From: JAVVPO01 sp036655715
GTDB taxonomy: Bacteria > Bacillota > Clostridia > Lachnospirales > Cellulosilyticaceae
Reading direction: 5' to 3'
Assembly: GCA_036655715.1 (NCBI GenBank)
Contig: JAVVPO010000003.1
Location: 19,457 to 83,456 of the forward strand
Length of the DNA stretch: 64,000 nt
Of this stretch, positions 8,911 through 17,396 are shown in pieces. Every line of letters starts with the position of its first letter. Position 1 is the stretch's first letter. The position numbers were made by a program, and so were the translations under genes. The notes under the pieces are model-generated. The model worked only from the letters and a program-made list of their open reading frames with translations. It was not told the origin of the DNA and did no database searches.

Positions 8911-8970
8911 TCTCCAACTCACCTACTAAAGTGATACATTTTGCGTATATGCCCTATACATCTTCGCTAT

Positions 8971-9504
8971 TTATTCAAAAAATGCTTTTGAATAAACAAC
9001 AGTTCCCTTAACACCTTGTAATGCCCCTTCTACTAACTCAAGTCCCATAAATACTTCTTCTGGCACTTCAAATGGTGGTTTAATTCCCCATTTACTAGTT
9101 GGTACAAATCCAAATTTAGGATAGTACTTTTCATGTCCAAGTACAATAATAGAGCTATACCCTAAATCTTTTGCTTTTTGCACAGCTAATTCTATAAGTA
9201 TTTTACCTATTCCTTGTCCCTGATACTCTGGCAAAATAGCAACTGGTGCTAATGCTAATGATGGTATCCCTTGATCTTCATCTCTTATCTCTATTTTTGT
9301 TAATAAGATATGTCCTACTAATTTCTCTTCTGCTAAGGCTACTAATGATAGCTCTGGGATAAATTCCGCACTCACTCTTAGCCTTCTAACCAATTCATGT
9401 TCTCTATAATCACTCATTTCAGCCTCTAGAAAGGCTTTTTCTACTACTTGTTCAACTTCTTGGTAGTCTTTTACTTCTTCTTGCCTTATACTTATTTCCA
9501 TCAT
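8971..9504 (-). CDS. GNAT family N-acetyltransferase
   Basis: 177 residues from the ATG at 9504, which has a GAGGTAGG site at suitable distance; a GTG three codons earlier would clash with that site. The acetyl-CoA-binding motif is the LAPVAILPEYQGQGIGKILI segment (a Q-G-Q-G-I-G loop), followed by LGHEKYYPKFGFVP, which matches the YhbS/Eis-like predicted acetyltransferases. The acceptor substrate is unknown. It is a single gene between a terminator and the rpsI terminator. Confidence 0.88.
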   Translation of the reverse strand: MMEISIRQEEVKDYQEVEQVVEKAFLEAEMSDYREHELVRRLRVSAEFIPELSLVALAEEKLVGHILLTKIEIRDEDQGIPSLALAPVAILPEYQGQGIGKILIELAVQKAKDLGYSSIIVLGHEKYYPKFGFVPTSKWGIKPPFEVPEEVFMGLELVEGALQGVKGTVVYSKAFFE

Positions 9505-9543
9505 TTTTCGCACCTACCTCATTAAGATATTTCTTTTCAATTT

Positions 9544-9568
9544 AAAAAAGCCAACCGTATAGGTTGGC
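9544..9568 (-). terminator. intrinsic terminator of rplM-rpsI
   Basis: GCCAACC (9550-9556) pairs with GGTTGGC (9562-9568); on the minus strand the stem runs into six Us, seven bases after the rpsI stop. Confidence 0.9.
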
Positions 9569-9575
9569 AGAAAAA

Positions 9576-9968
9576 TTAACGTTTTGAGAATTGTGGTGCA
9601 CGTCTCGCAGCTTTGAGACCGTATTTTTTTCTTTCTTTCATTCTTGGATCTCTTGTTAAGAAACCTGCTTTTTTAAGAACTGGACGGAAATCTCCCTCAG
9701 CTTGAAGTAACGCACGGCTAATACCGTGACGGATAGCTCCAGCTTGTCCTGTTGTTCCACCGCCATGTACGTTTACTTTAACATCAAATTTGCTTAATGT
9801 CTCTGTAAGTACTAATGGTTGACGAGTGATAACTTTTAAAGTTTCTAAACCGAAGTATTCTTCGATATCTCTTTTGTTGATTGTAATTTTACCATTTCCT
9901 GGTACAAGATAAACACGTGCTACTGAGCTCTTACGTCTACCTGTTCCATAATATCTAATTCCTGCCAT
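9576..9968 (-). CDS. rpsI: 30S ribosomal protein S9
   Basis: 130 residues, standard length. Starts with GTGRRKSSVARV and ends in the universal arginine-rich tail APQFSKR that reaches the ribosomal P site. GGAGG precedes the ATG. It follows rplM by 25 bases and forms the usual two-gene unit with it, ended by the terminator just downstream. Confidence 0.98.
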   Translation of the reverse strand: MAGIRYYGTGRRKSSVARVYLVPGNGKITINKRDIEEYFGLETLKVITRQPLVLTETLSKFDVKVNVHGGGTTGQAGAIRHGISRALLQAEGDFRPVLKKAGFLTRDPRMKERKKYGLKAARRAPQFSKR

Positions 9969-9993
9969 TGAATGTGCCTCCTCTCGATTCTAA

Positions 9994-10431
9994 TTAATAT
10001 TTGAATGTAAGTACTTCTGGTTGTTGAGCTTCGTGATTATGCTCTGTACCAGCGTATACACGTAATTTAGTAAGCATTTTTCTTCCTAAGCTGTTTTTTG
10101 GAAGCATTCCTTTTACAGCGTACATAAGAACTCTCTCTGGGTGAGCGTTAAGCATATCTTTTGCTTTAGTCTCTTTTAAACCACCAGCATATCCAGAGTG
10201 TCTTCTGTATAGTTTTTGGTCTAATTTTTTCCCTGTGAATACTACTTTTTCTGCATTGATTACAATTACGTGATCTCCACAGTCTACGTGTGGTGTATAA
10301 GTAGGCTTATGCTTACCTCTTAATACTGTTGCGATTTGACTTGCGAGCCTTCCTACTGTTTGACCCTCAGCGTCAATGATGTACCATTTTCTTTCAACGT
10401 TACCGGCATTTGCCATGAATGTTGTTCTCAT
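9994..10431 (-). CDS. rplM: 50S ribosomal protein L13
   Basis: 145 residues with the L13 core: YIIDAEGQTVGRLAS, VDCGDHVIVINAEK, and MLPKNSLGR. Assembly-initiating large-subunit protein. AGGAGGG precedes the ATG. A consensus promoter and a roughly 100-nt structured leader lie upstream, separating this unit from truA although all genes run the same way. Confidence 0.98.
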   Translation of the reverse strand: MRTTFMANAGNVERKWYIIDAEGQTVGRLASQIATVLRGKHKPTYTPHVDCGDHVIVINAEKVVFTGKKLDQKLYRRHSGYAGGLKETKAKDMLNAHPERVLMYAVKGMLPKNSLGRKMLTKLRVYAGTEHNHEAQQPEVLTFKY

Positions 10432-10530
10432 TGTATTCCCTCCTTTAATCTAGTTATTAAACTAGTTAAACCTTCTATTTGATATAAAATCCGGGGCTAT
10501 TGGATTTTATAAGTGGGCTTATTAACACAA
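10432..10530 (-). ncRNA. candidate L13 leader (autoregulatory 5' UTR)
   Basis: Downstream of the mapped promoter the leader forms a 9-bp perfect stem (10484-10492 with 10502-10510, nine-base loop) and a 6-bp CTAGTT/AACTAG stem just before the ribosome site. Position and size fit the Firmicutes L13 leader family (Rfam L13_leader); I could not check the covariance model. Confidence 0.55.
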
Positions 10531-10535
10531 ATTCC

Positions 10536-10564
10536 ATTATAAGTCATGGCGTCAGGCCTGTCAA
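10536..10564 (-). promoter_or_regulatory. sigma-A promoter of rplM-rpsI
   Basis: Perfect TTGACA (10559-10564) and TATAAT (10536-10541) with a 17-base spacer on the minus strand; expected start near 10530. Confidence 0.9.
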
Positions 10565-10583
10565 GTCATTACACTGGTTTTAT

Positions 10584-10623
10584 TTATGCACATTTTAACA
10601 ATTTTTTATTCTATTTATCCACA
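10584..10623 (+). promoter_or_regulatory. pair of DnaA-box-like sites upstream of rplM
   Basis: TTATGCACA (10584-10592) and TTATCCACA (10615-10623) both fit the DnaA consensus TTATNCACA, 31 bases apart, immediately upstream of the -35 of the rplM promoter. Binding is not shown. Confidence 0.45.
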
Positions 10624-10659
10624 CTTTTCACCATATGCCTGTGTATTTCTTGTTGATAT

Positions 10660-11394
10660 CTAATATTTTATATCTAGCATTGTAAGTCCTGTTGGTGGAG
10701 CTGTAGGCCCAGCCAAGTTTCTATCTGCACTTTCAATGATTTTCGCCATTTTACTTGGGTAAATTTTACCTATTCCTACTTGGATAAGTGTGCCTACTAT
10801 AATCCTCACCATGTTATATAAAAATCCATTGCCACATATATCAATCTGTATCATATCATCTATTTGTCTTATTTCAAGACTGTAAATAGTTCTTACTGTA
10901 GTCTGTACACTTGTCCCTGCGGAACAAAAACATTTAAAATCATGGGTTCCGATAATAGCCTCAGCAGCTTCTCTCATAAAATCTATGTTTAAATGATATG
11001 GATAAAAATATACGTAGTTCGATACAAATGGATCATTTTGCCTACTTGTAAGTAGCTGATATCTATAAGTCTTTTTCTTTACTGCATATCTAGGATGAAA
11101 GTCTGTACTTACATCCTCTACATCTCTTATGACAATATCTTTTGGTAGTCTCCCATTTAAAGCTTTGCCAAATCTCTCAGTAGGTATACTTGTTTCAATA
11201 TCTATAATACAACATTGTCCTTTAGCATGGACTCCAGTATCCGTTCTTCCTGAACCAATCACTTCTACTTTTTGCTTAGTCAAACTATAAATCGCATCTT
11301 CTATCACTTGCTGCACTGTGATTGCATTAGGTTGTCTTGCAAACCCATGATAGTTAGTTCCATCATAAGCCATTAAAAATTTAAGTCTTCTCAT
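10660..11394 (-). CDS. truA: tRNA pseudouridine(38-40) synthase TruA
   Basis: 244 residues. The catalytic aspartate is D52 in SGRTDTGVHA; the family motifs AYDGTNYHGFARQP at the N terminus and GNGFLYNMVRIIVGTL near the C terminus are intact. It converts uridines 38-40 of the tRNA anticodon arm to pseudouridine. It follows ecfT by 15 bases, the usual order in Firmicutes after the ribosomal superoperon. Confidence 0.97.
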   Translation of the reverse strand: MRRLKFLMAYDGTNYHGFARQPNAITVQQVIEDAIYSLTKQKVEVIGSGRTDTGVHAKGQCCIIDIETSIPTERFGKALNGRLPKDIVIRDVEDVSTDFHPRYAVKKKTYRYQLLTSRQNDPFVSNYVYFYPYHLNIDFMREAAEAIIGTHDFKCFCSAGTSVQTTVRTIYSLEIRQIDDMIQIDICGNGFLYNMVRIIVGTLIQVGIGKIYPSKMAKIIESADRNLAGPTAPPTGLTMLDIKY

Positions 11395-11409
11395 ATATTC
11401 TCCTTCATT

Positions 11410-12201
11410 TTATAACATCATACAAGATGCCATAAATATAGCGCCTATTATAAAAGCATATATGTCTTTTTGTGAGTATGCTAAACTGTTCATTCTTGTT
11501 CTACCTTCACCGCCTCTATAGCATCTAGCTTCCATTGCCATAGCAAGTTCATCTGCTCTCCTAAAAGCTGAGATAAAAAGTGGTACCATGATAGGTACCA
11601 TGGCTTTTGCTCGTTCTATTACATTTCCTGATTCAAAGTCAGCACCTCTTGCAATCTGAGCTTTCATAATCTTATCTGTTTCCTCAAGTAATATAGGAAT
11701 AAATCTAAGTGAAATACTCATCATCATTGCAATCTCATGGGCTGGCACACCTATCTTTTTGAATGGATTAAGTAAACTTTCAATACCATCTGTAAGTTGT
11801 ATAGGTGAAGTTGTTAATGTCAGTATAGATGAACCTATAATTAATAAAATCAATCGAGTTGCCATTTCTATTGCTAACAGAATTCCCTCTAGTGTAATAG
11901 TAAATATTCCCCAACTTACTAACTCATGTTCTCCTCCTGTGAAGAAAATATTTAGTACTGCAGTAAATACAAGAAGTACCATAATACTTTTTAATCCCTT
12001 GAGCATGAATTTAATAGGTACTTTAGTTATCTTAATAGCCGTATAGAGTGCTACCATAACAAAAAGATATCCCATTACTGTATCTAATAAAAATAAAGAT
12101 ATAATATAAACAAAAGTAAGTAAGATTTTCGTTCTTGGGTCTAAAGTATGTACCTTAGATTCTACTGGGTAGTATTGTCCTATTGTAATATCTCTAAGCA
12201 T
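11410..12201 (-). CDS. ecfT: ECF transporter transmembrane component EcfT
   Basis: 263 residues with several hydrophobic helices and the two cytoplasmic coupling motifs: IARGADFESG and MEARCYRGGEGRTR, each with the A-R-G-type core that docks on the ATPases. It forms the energising scaffold used by many vitamin-binding S components. No S component is encoded here, so this is the shared (group II) module. One base separates it from ecfA2. Confidence 0.96.
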   Translation of the reverse strand: MLRDITIGQYYPVESKVHTLDPRTKILLTFVYIISLFLLDTVMGYLFVMVALYTAIKITKVPIKFMLKGLKSIMVLLVFTAVLNIFFTGGEHELVSWGIFTITLEGILLAIEMATRLILLIIGSSILTLTTSPIQLTDGIESLLNPFKKIGVPAHEIAMMMSISLRFIPILLEETDKIMKAQIARGADFESGNVIERAKAMVPIMVPLFISAFRRADELAMAMEARCYRGGEGRTRMNSLAYSQKDIYAFIIGAIFMASCMML

Positions 12202-12202
12202 C

Positions 12203-13060
12203 TTATCCCCTCCTTACTTTAAAATACTCTATAAGTTTAGCTGCTGCTTCTTCTACTGTAAGTATTGTCTCATCTATTTCTATTCCACGTGCTTTTAAAT
12301 CTCTAATAATATATTTAATTTGCGGTGGTGCAAGACCTATTTTCTCTAACTCTTCTACATGTACGAAAATTTCTCTTGGCGTTCCTTCATAAGCAATCGC
12401 TCCTTCATGCAGAACGATAAGCTTCTCGGCATATTTAGCTACATCCTCCATACTATGTGAAATAAGTACAATGGTAATCCCTAGCTTTGTATGCATTTCT
12501 TTAAGCTGAGCAAATAGTTCTTCTCTTCCCTTCGGATCAAGTCCAGCTGTAGGCTCATCTAAAATAAGCATCTCAGGCTTCATAGCTAACACACCTGCTA
12601 CAGCAACTCTTCTTTTTTGTCCCCCTGATAATTCAAAAGGTGACTTCTCCCACATTTCTTTTTCTAGACCTACGACATGTAAAGCTTCTTCTACTCTTAT
12701 CTTTATCTCTGCTTCATCTAGTCCCAAATTTTTAGGGCCATAAGCAACATCTTTATAGACGCTTATTTCAAATAACTGATACTCTGGATACTGAAAAACT
12801 AATCCTACTTTTTGTCTGATTTTCTTTCTATCTGTCTTTTCCTCATGAATATCTATATTATTAACTAATACTTGTCCTTTTGTCGGTTTGAGTAACCCGT
12901 TAAACATTTGTATCAGCGTACTCTTTCCTGACCCTGTATGACCAATAATCCCTATAAATGAACCTGATTCAATCTCTAAGTTAATGTCATTTAATGCTAC
13001 TTTTTCAAATGGCGTATCTGGATTATATATATGTGTTAGTTGATTGATTTTAATTGACAT
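12203..13060 (-). CDS. ecfA2: ECF transporter ATPase EcfA2
   Basis: 285 residues. Walker A GHTGSGKST (40-48), Q-loop VFQYPEYQLF, signature LSGGQKRR, Walker B LILDEPTAGLDP and switch histidine ISHSMED. The PEYQLF stretch is typical of EcfA2. The start overlaps the end of ecfA1 by 25 bases, implying coupled synthesis of the heterodimeric ATPase. Confidence 0.96.
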   Translation of the reverse strand: MSIKINQLTHIYNPDTPFEKVALNDINLEIESGSFIGIIGHTGSGKSTLIQMFNGLLKPTKGQVLVNNIDIHEEKTDRKKIRQKVGLVFQYPEYQLFEISVYKDVAYGPKNLGLDEAEIKIRVEEALHVVGLEKEMWEKSPFELSGGQKRRVAVAGVLAMKPEMLILDEPTAGLDPKGREELFAQLKEMHTKLGITIVLISHSMEDVAKYAEKLIVLHEGAIAYEGTPREIFVHVEELEKIGLAPPQIKYIIRDLKARGIEIDETILTVEEAAAKLIEYFKVRRG

Positions 13061-13899
13061 AGAGCTTCTACAACCTCCTGCGTTGTTAATACTTCTAGGT
13101 TGATATCTAATCCCTCTTTACCTAGTAAATAAGCCAAATAAGTCGCATCTGGTACATCTAGCCCGATACCCCTTATCTTTTCTACGTTTTTAAATACTTC
13201 CTTAGGTGTTCCTTGTAACAGAACTTCCCCTTTTTCCATAACAATGATTCTATCAGCTAGGATAGCTTCTTGCATATAGTGAGTAATATGAACAATTGTA
13301 ATCTCTTGTTCTTTATTGAGTTTCTGCATGGTATTCATAACTTGCCTTCTACCTATTGGATCAAGCATCGCTGTAGACTCGTCAAATACAATACATTTAG
13401 GTTGCATAGCAATAACACCTGCTATAGCTATTCTCTGTTTCTGGCCTCCTGAAAGTTGATTAGGAGATCTTCTTTTATATTGACTCATTTCTACCGTCTC
13501 AAGAGCATCATCGACTCTTTTTCTAATTTCTTTTGCATCTATCCCCAAATTTTCTGGGCCAAAAGCTACATCCTCTTCTACAATAGTCGCCACAATTTGA
13601 TTATCTGGATTTTGAAAAACCATTCCTACATTTTTTCTAACCTCCCATATATTCTCACCCTTAGTAAGCTCTATATTGCTTACCCATAAGGTTCCCTCTT
13701 TTGGTGTTAATATAGCATTTAAATGTTTAGCAAATGTCGATTTCCCCGAGCCATTGTGCCCTAAGATGACAACAAATTCCCCTTCGCTTATACTAATACT
13801 TGTTTTGTTCAATGCTCTTATCGTTTCTACTACTTCTCCATTATCATCATGTCTATGATATTCAAAGACAATATCTTTTGCTTCTATGATATTTTCCAC
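13036..13899 (-). CDS. ecfA1: ECF transporter ATPase EcfA1
   Basis: 287 residues from a GTG at 13899 placed after GAGAGGTG. Walker A GHNGSGKST (47-55), Q-loop VFQNPDNQIVAT, signature LSGGQKQR and Walker B CIVFDESTAMLDP, with ESTA in place of EPTA as is usual for EcfA1. It partners EcfA2. The gap to rplQ contains two inverted repeats, so the ECF module may be partly uncoupled from the ribosomal transcript. Confidence 0.95.
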   Translation of the reverse strand: MENIIEAKDIVFEYHRHDDNGEVVETIRALNKTSISISEGEFVVILGHNGSGKSTFAKHLNAILTPKEGTLWVSNIELTKGENIWEVRKNVGMVFQNPDNQIVATIVEEDVAFGPENLGIDAKEIRKRVDDALETVEMSQYKRRSPNQLSGGQKQRIAIAGVIAMQPKCIVFDESTAMLDPIGRRQVMNTMQKLNKEQEITIVHITHYMQEAILADRIIVMEKGEVLLQGTPKEVFKNVEKIRGIGLDVPDATYLAYLLGKEGLDINLEVLTTQEVVEALCQLKSIN

Positions 13900-13922
13900 C
13901 TGAACACCTCTCTTCTATATAC

Positions 13923-14022
13923 TTATCAATTATGTTTGTTTAGTTAAATTCTTTATTCTCCATATTTTTTCTTAGAATACTATCATACTCTATTTTTATC
14001 TACTTTCAAACATAATTGATAA
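13923..14022. repeat. 16-bp perfect inverted repeat, 68-base spacer
   Basis: TTATCAATTATGTTTG at 13923-13938 is repeated inverted at 14007-14022, between ecfA1 and rplQ, directly beside a second, longer inverted repeat. Confidence 0.75.
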
Positions 14023-14027
14023 ACATA

Positions 14028-14090
14028 TAGTCCCTTTTCTGTATAAAATAATATCTGTCTTAGATATTATTTTATACAGAAAAGGGACTA
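14028..14090. terminator. 29-bp perfect hairpin after rplQ
   Basis: Arms 14028-14056 and 14062-14090 are perfectly complementary with a five-base loop. It lies 25 bases downstream of the rplQ stop. There is no clean U-run after it, so it may act as a partial terminator, a 3'-end stabiliser or an RNase III processing site at the end of the alpha operon. Confidence 0.65.
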
Positions 14091-14114
14091 AGAATAATCT
14101 TAATCCCTAAATTA

Positions 14115-14639
14115 TTATACTAATTCGATAATAACTTCTTCAGCACCGTCACCTTTACGTGGTCCGATTTTAATGATTCTTGTGTAACCACCATTACGGT
14201 CAGCGTATTTTGGAGCGATCTCTGTAAATAATTTGTCTGGTAAATCTACGGTTTTAGCTTGTCTTCTTTTATTTACATTAACTTCTGTTACAGGGTATAG
14301 TACCTTTAACATTTGTCTTCTTGCATGTAAACGAGTAGCGCTATCTTTTTTGATAGTTTTTTCTACTTCTTCGAAAACAGTTACTTTTTTGCCATCTACG
14401 ACATCTTTAACGCGTTTTCCGTTAACGTCTTTTTTAGCTACTTTAGCAGTAACTTTAACTTCTTCATAGTTATCTTTTTCACGAACAGCCATTGCAATTA
14501 AGCCTTCTGCGATTTTACGAATCTCTTTAGCTTTTGCTGTAGTTGTTCTGATTTTACCATGGTATAAGAGATTTGTTACTTGATTTCGAAGTAATGCCTT
14601 ACGTTGAGACGCATTACGTCCAAGTTTTCTTTGAGCCAT
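14115..14639 (-). CDS. rplQ: 50S ribosomal protein L17, long form
   Basis: 174 residues versus about 120 in most bacteria. The N-terminal core (LGRNASQRKALLRNQVTNLL) and the C-terminal YTRI-K-GPRKGD region are standard; between them, about residues 60-110, lies a lysine/valine-rich insertion (KKDVNGKRVKDVVDGKKVTV). Long L17 is known from Lachnospiraceae-type Clostridia. Last gene of the alpha operon, 23 bases after rpoA. Confidence 0.96.
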   Translation of the reverse strand: MAQRKLGRNASQRKALLRNQVTNLLYHGKIRTTTAKAKEIRKIAEGLIAMAVREKDNYEEVKVTAKVAKKDVNGKRVKDVVDGKKVTVFEEVEKTIKKDSATRLHARRQMLKVLYPVTEVNVNKRRQAKTVDLPDKLFTEIAPKYADRNGGYTRIIKIGPRKGDGAEEVIIELV

Positions 14640-14662
14640 GACTAAACCTCCTTTGTTTGCTA

Positions 14663-15622
14663 TTAATCTTCACTTGGTCTCAGTGCAAAACCAAGTTCCT
14701 CTAGTTTTTGGAACACTTCTTCTAATGACTTACGTCCTAAATTACGAACTTTCATCATTTCTTCTTCTGTTTTATTAGTTAAGTCTTCAACAGTGTTGAT
14801 TCCTGCACGCTTTAAACAGTTGAATGATCTTACTGAAAGATCTAACTCTTCAATAGTCATTTCGAGTGTCTTTTCTTTGGAATCGTCTTCTTTAGTTACC
14901 ATGATTTCTGCATTACGTGCATTCTCAGATAAATCTATGAATAGATTTAAATGTTCACTTAATACTTTAGCCGCTAAGCTAACTGATTCATCTGGGTTTA
15001 AAGTTCCGTTAGTCCAAACTTGTAATGTAAGTTTATCATAATCAGTTTGTTGCCCAACACGTGTATCCTCTACACTAAAGTTAACGCGTTCTACTGGAGT
15101 GTAACTTGCATCTACAGGTATAACTCCAATTGGCAAATCTGTTTTTTTCAACTTATTAGTTCCTACATATCCGCGCCCTCTAGTAATAGTGAGTTCAATA
15201 TATAGACGACTATTTGGTCCACCATTTAAAGTTGCAATATGAAGATCCGGGTTAAGAACTTCAATCTCTGCTGGACATTTAATATCTCCACCAGTTATGA
15301 CTCCTTCACCAGTAACTTCAATGTAAGCTACTTTAGGTTCCATATTTTCACTTATATCTCTAATAGCAAGACCTTTTAAGTTGAGTATGATTTCTAGAAC
15401 GTCTTCTTTTACTTGTGGAATACTACTAAATTCATGAAGTACTCCTTCAAATTTGACGCTACTTACTGCTGAACCTGGTAGAGAAGATGAAAGGATTCTA
15501 CGAAGGCTATTGCCTAACGTAGTTCCATATCCTCTTTCTAGTGGTTCTACTATAAAACACCCATATTTACCATCTGTACTTAATTCTTTAATTTCAATTT
15601 GTGGTTTCTCAAATTCCAACAC
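14663..15622 (-). CDS. rpoA: RNA polymerase alpha subunit
   Basis: 319 residues. N-terminal dimerisation domain with [20 protein letters not shown]-type assembly motif (here [14 protein letters not shown]), linker around 230-245, and C-terminal domain with [14 protein letters not shown] and [12 protein letters not shown] helix-hairpin-helix elements that bind UP elements and activators. It lies in the usual place between rpsD and rplQ. Confidence 0.98.
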   Translation of the reverse strand: [319 protein letters not shown]

Positions 15623-15673
15623 CCGATAAACCCTCCTTTAATTTTAAAATATACTTTTGAGGGTGACGAACTA

Positions 15674-16300
15674 TTACTTAGAGTAAAGCTCAACGATAAG
15701 TGTTTCTTGGATATCAGTATCGATTTGATCTCTAGAAGGTACTAATTTAACAGTTCCTCTTAAATTTTCAATATCGCCTTCTAACCATTCTGGTACAATA
15801 CGAGAAGCAGTTACTTCTGTAACTTGTTTGAAGCGTTCGATAGATTTAGCATCTTCTTTAACTTCAACCACGTCACCAACTTTAACTTGGTATGAAGGAA
15901 TGTTTACTCTCTTACCATTTACTACGATTAAGTTATGACGAACAACTTGTCTAGCCTCTGTACGAGAACGTCCTAAACCTAAACGGTATGCAACGTTATC
16001 TAAACGAAGTTCTAAGTTTACTAATAAGTTCTCACCAGTGATTCCTGGTTTAGCATCTGCTTTTTCGAAGTATGTTCTGAATTGACCTTCAAGAACACCA
16101 TAAATTCTTTTTGCTTTTTGTTTTTCACGTAATTGTAAACCGTACTCAGACATTTTTGTTCTAGCTTGACCATGTTGACCTGGTGCGTATGGTCTTCTTT
16201 CCATTGCACATGCTGCTGAATAACATCTTTCGCCTTTAAGGAATAATTTCTTACCCTCACGACGGCATTGTTTACATTTCGCTCCGATATATCTAGCCAT
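15674..16300 (-). CDS. rpsD: 30S ribosomal protein S4, zinc-binding form
   Basis: 208 residues. Cysteines 9, 12, 26 and 31 make the zinc-finger (C+) version; the S4 RNA-binding domain has LELRLDNVAYRLGLGRSRTEARQ. Primary 16S rRNA binder. Encoding it within the alpha operon directly before rpoA differs from Bacillus subtilis, where rpsD is elsewhere. Confidence 0.98.
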   Translation of the reverse strand: MARYIGAKCKQCRREGKKLFLKGERCYSAACAMERRPYAPGQHGQARTKMSEYGLQLREKQKAKRIYGVLEGQFRTYFEKADAKPGITGENLLVNLELRLDNVAYRLGLGRSRTEARQVVRHNLIVVNGKRVNIPSYQVKVGDVVEVKEDAKSIERFKQVTEVTASRIVPEWLEGDIENLRGTVKLVPSRDQIDTDIQETLIVELYSK

Positions 16301-16316
16301 TTATTTACACCTCCTA

Positions 16317-16724
16317 TTACACTCTTCTACGTTTTGGTGGACGGCATCCGTTATGTGGTACAGGAGTTACATCTTTAATTAATGTTACTTCTAAACCAGC
16401 TGCTTGAAGTGCACGAATTGCTGCTTCACGACCGGATCCTGGCCCTTTAACCATAACTTCTACTGCTTTTAAACCATGTTCCATTGCAGCTTTTGCTGCT
16501 GTTTCTGCTGCCATTTGAGCTGCATAAGGTGTTGATTTTCTTGAACCTCTAAATCCAAGTCCACCAGCACTTGCCCATGAAAGAGCATTCCCATTTGTAT
16601 CAGTTAATGTAACCATTGTATTATTAAAAGTAGACTGAATATGTGCTACTCCACGTTCTACATGTTTTTTATCGCGGCGTCTACGAGTCGTACCCTTTTT
16701 AGCCGCTTTTTTTGCTGCTGCCAT
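16317..16724 (-). CDS. rpsK: 30S ribosomal protein S11
   Basis: 135 residues with the S11 signatures HIQSTFNNTMVTLTD, GSRKSTPYAAQMAAE and VKGPGSGREAAIRAL, and the basic C-terminal end CRPPKRRRV. Platform protein of the small subunit. GGAGG-type site before the ATG; sits between rpsM and rpsD. Confidence 0.98.
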   Translation of the reverse strand: MAAAKKAAKKGTTRRRRDKKHVERGVAHIQSTFNNTMVTLTDTNGNALSWASAGGLGFRGSRKSTPYAAQMAAETAAKAAMEHGLKAVEVMVKGPGSGREAAIRALQAAGLEVTLIKDVTPVPHNGCRPPKRRRV

Positions 16725-16747
16725 GAGATCTTAGCCTCCTTTATTTA

Positions 16748-17116
16748 CTATTTCTTTTTGTTTGCTACTGTTTTCTTAGGACCTTTACGAGTACGTGCGT
16801 TTGTCTTCGTTTTTTGTCCTCTTACTGGAAGGCCACGTCTATGACGAATTCCTCTATAGCAACCGATTTCCATAAGTCTCTTGATATTTAATGCTATTTC
16901 ACGACGAAGGTCACCTTCTACTACCTGTGACTCATCGATAAGCTTACGAAGCATTTCAACTTGTTCGTCATTTAAATCTTTAATACGTGTGTCAAAATCA
17001 ATACCAGCTTCAGTAAGGATTCTACGTGAGCTTGGGCGTCCAATACCATAAATGTATGTCAGACCGATCTCAACACGTTTGTTTTTTGGTAAGTCTACAC
17101 CTGCAATACGTGCCAT
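16748..17116 (-). CDS. rpsM: 30S ribosomal protein S13
   Basis: 122 residues from the ATG at 17116; the AGGAGGTG nine bases upstream decides this start over an in-frame GTG four codons earlier that lies inside it. Begins ARIAGVDLPKNKR and contains YIYGIGR and the RGIRHRRGLPVRGQ-T block of the head domain. Confidence 0.97.
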   Translation of the reverse strand: MARIAGVDLPKNKRVEIGLTYIYGIGRPSSRRILTEAGIDFDTRIKDLNDEQVEMLRKLIDESQVVEGDLRREIALNIKRLMEIGCYRGIRHRRGLPVRGQKTKTNARTRKGPKKTVANKKK

Positions 17117-17255
17117 TTGCTTCTGCACCTCCTGTGATTAATATTCCTTATATATATAACAGCATAGTAACTATGCCGCAGCCGCTTTTCTTTAAACTTT
17201 ACAAAATCATATTATATAGCATTTTGCAAGATAAAGCAATCGGTTGTTTATATAA

Positions 17256-17369
17256 TTAGCCTTGTTTTTGTTTGTGTTTTGGATTCTCACAGATAACGCA
17301 AACACGACCTTTTCTCTTGATTATTTTACATTTTTCGCATATCTTTTTTACAGATGGGCGTACTTTCAT
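17256..17369 (-). CDS. rpmJ: 50S ribosomal protein L36, zinc form
   Basis: 37 residues, the standard length. MKVRPSVKKICEKC at the start; zinc ligands C11, C14, C24 (or C27) and H32 identify the C+ version. It lies 27 bases after infA and before rpsM, as in most Firmicutes. A GGAGA-type site precedes the ATG at 17369. Confidence 0.96.
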   Translation of the reverse strand: MKVRPSVKKICEKCKIIKRKGRVCVICENPKHKQKQG

Positions 17370-17396
17370 TTTCTGTTCTCCTTTCTATCCTACCAG

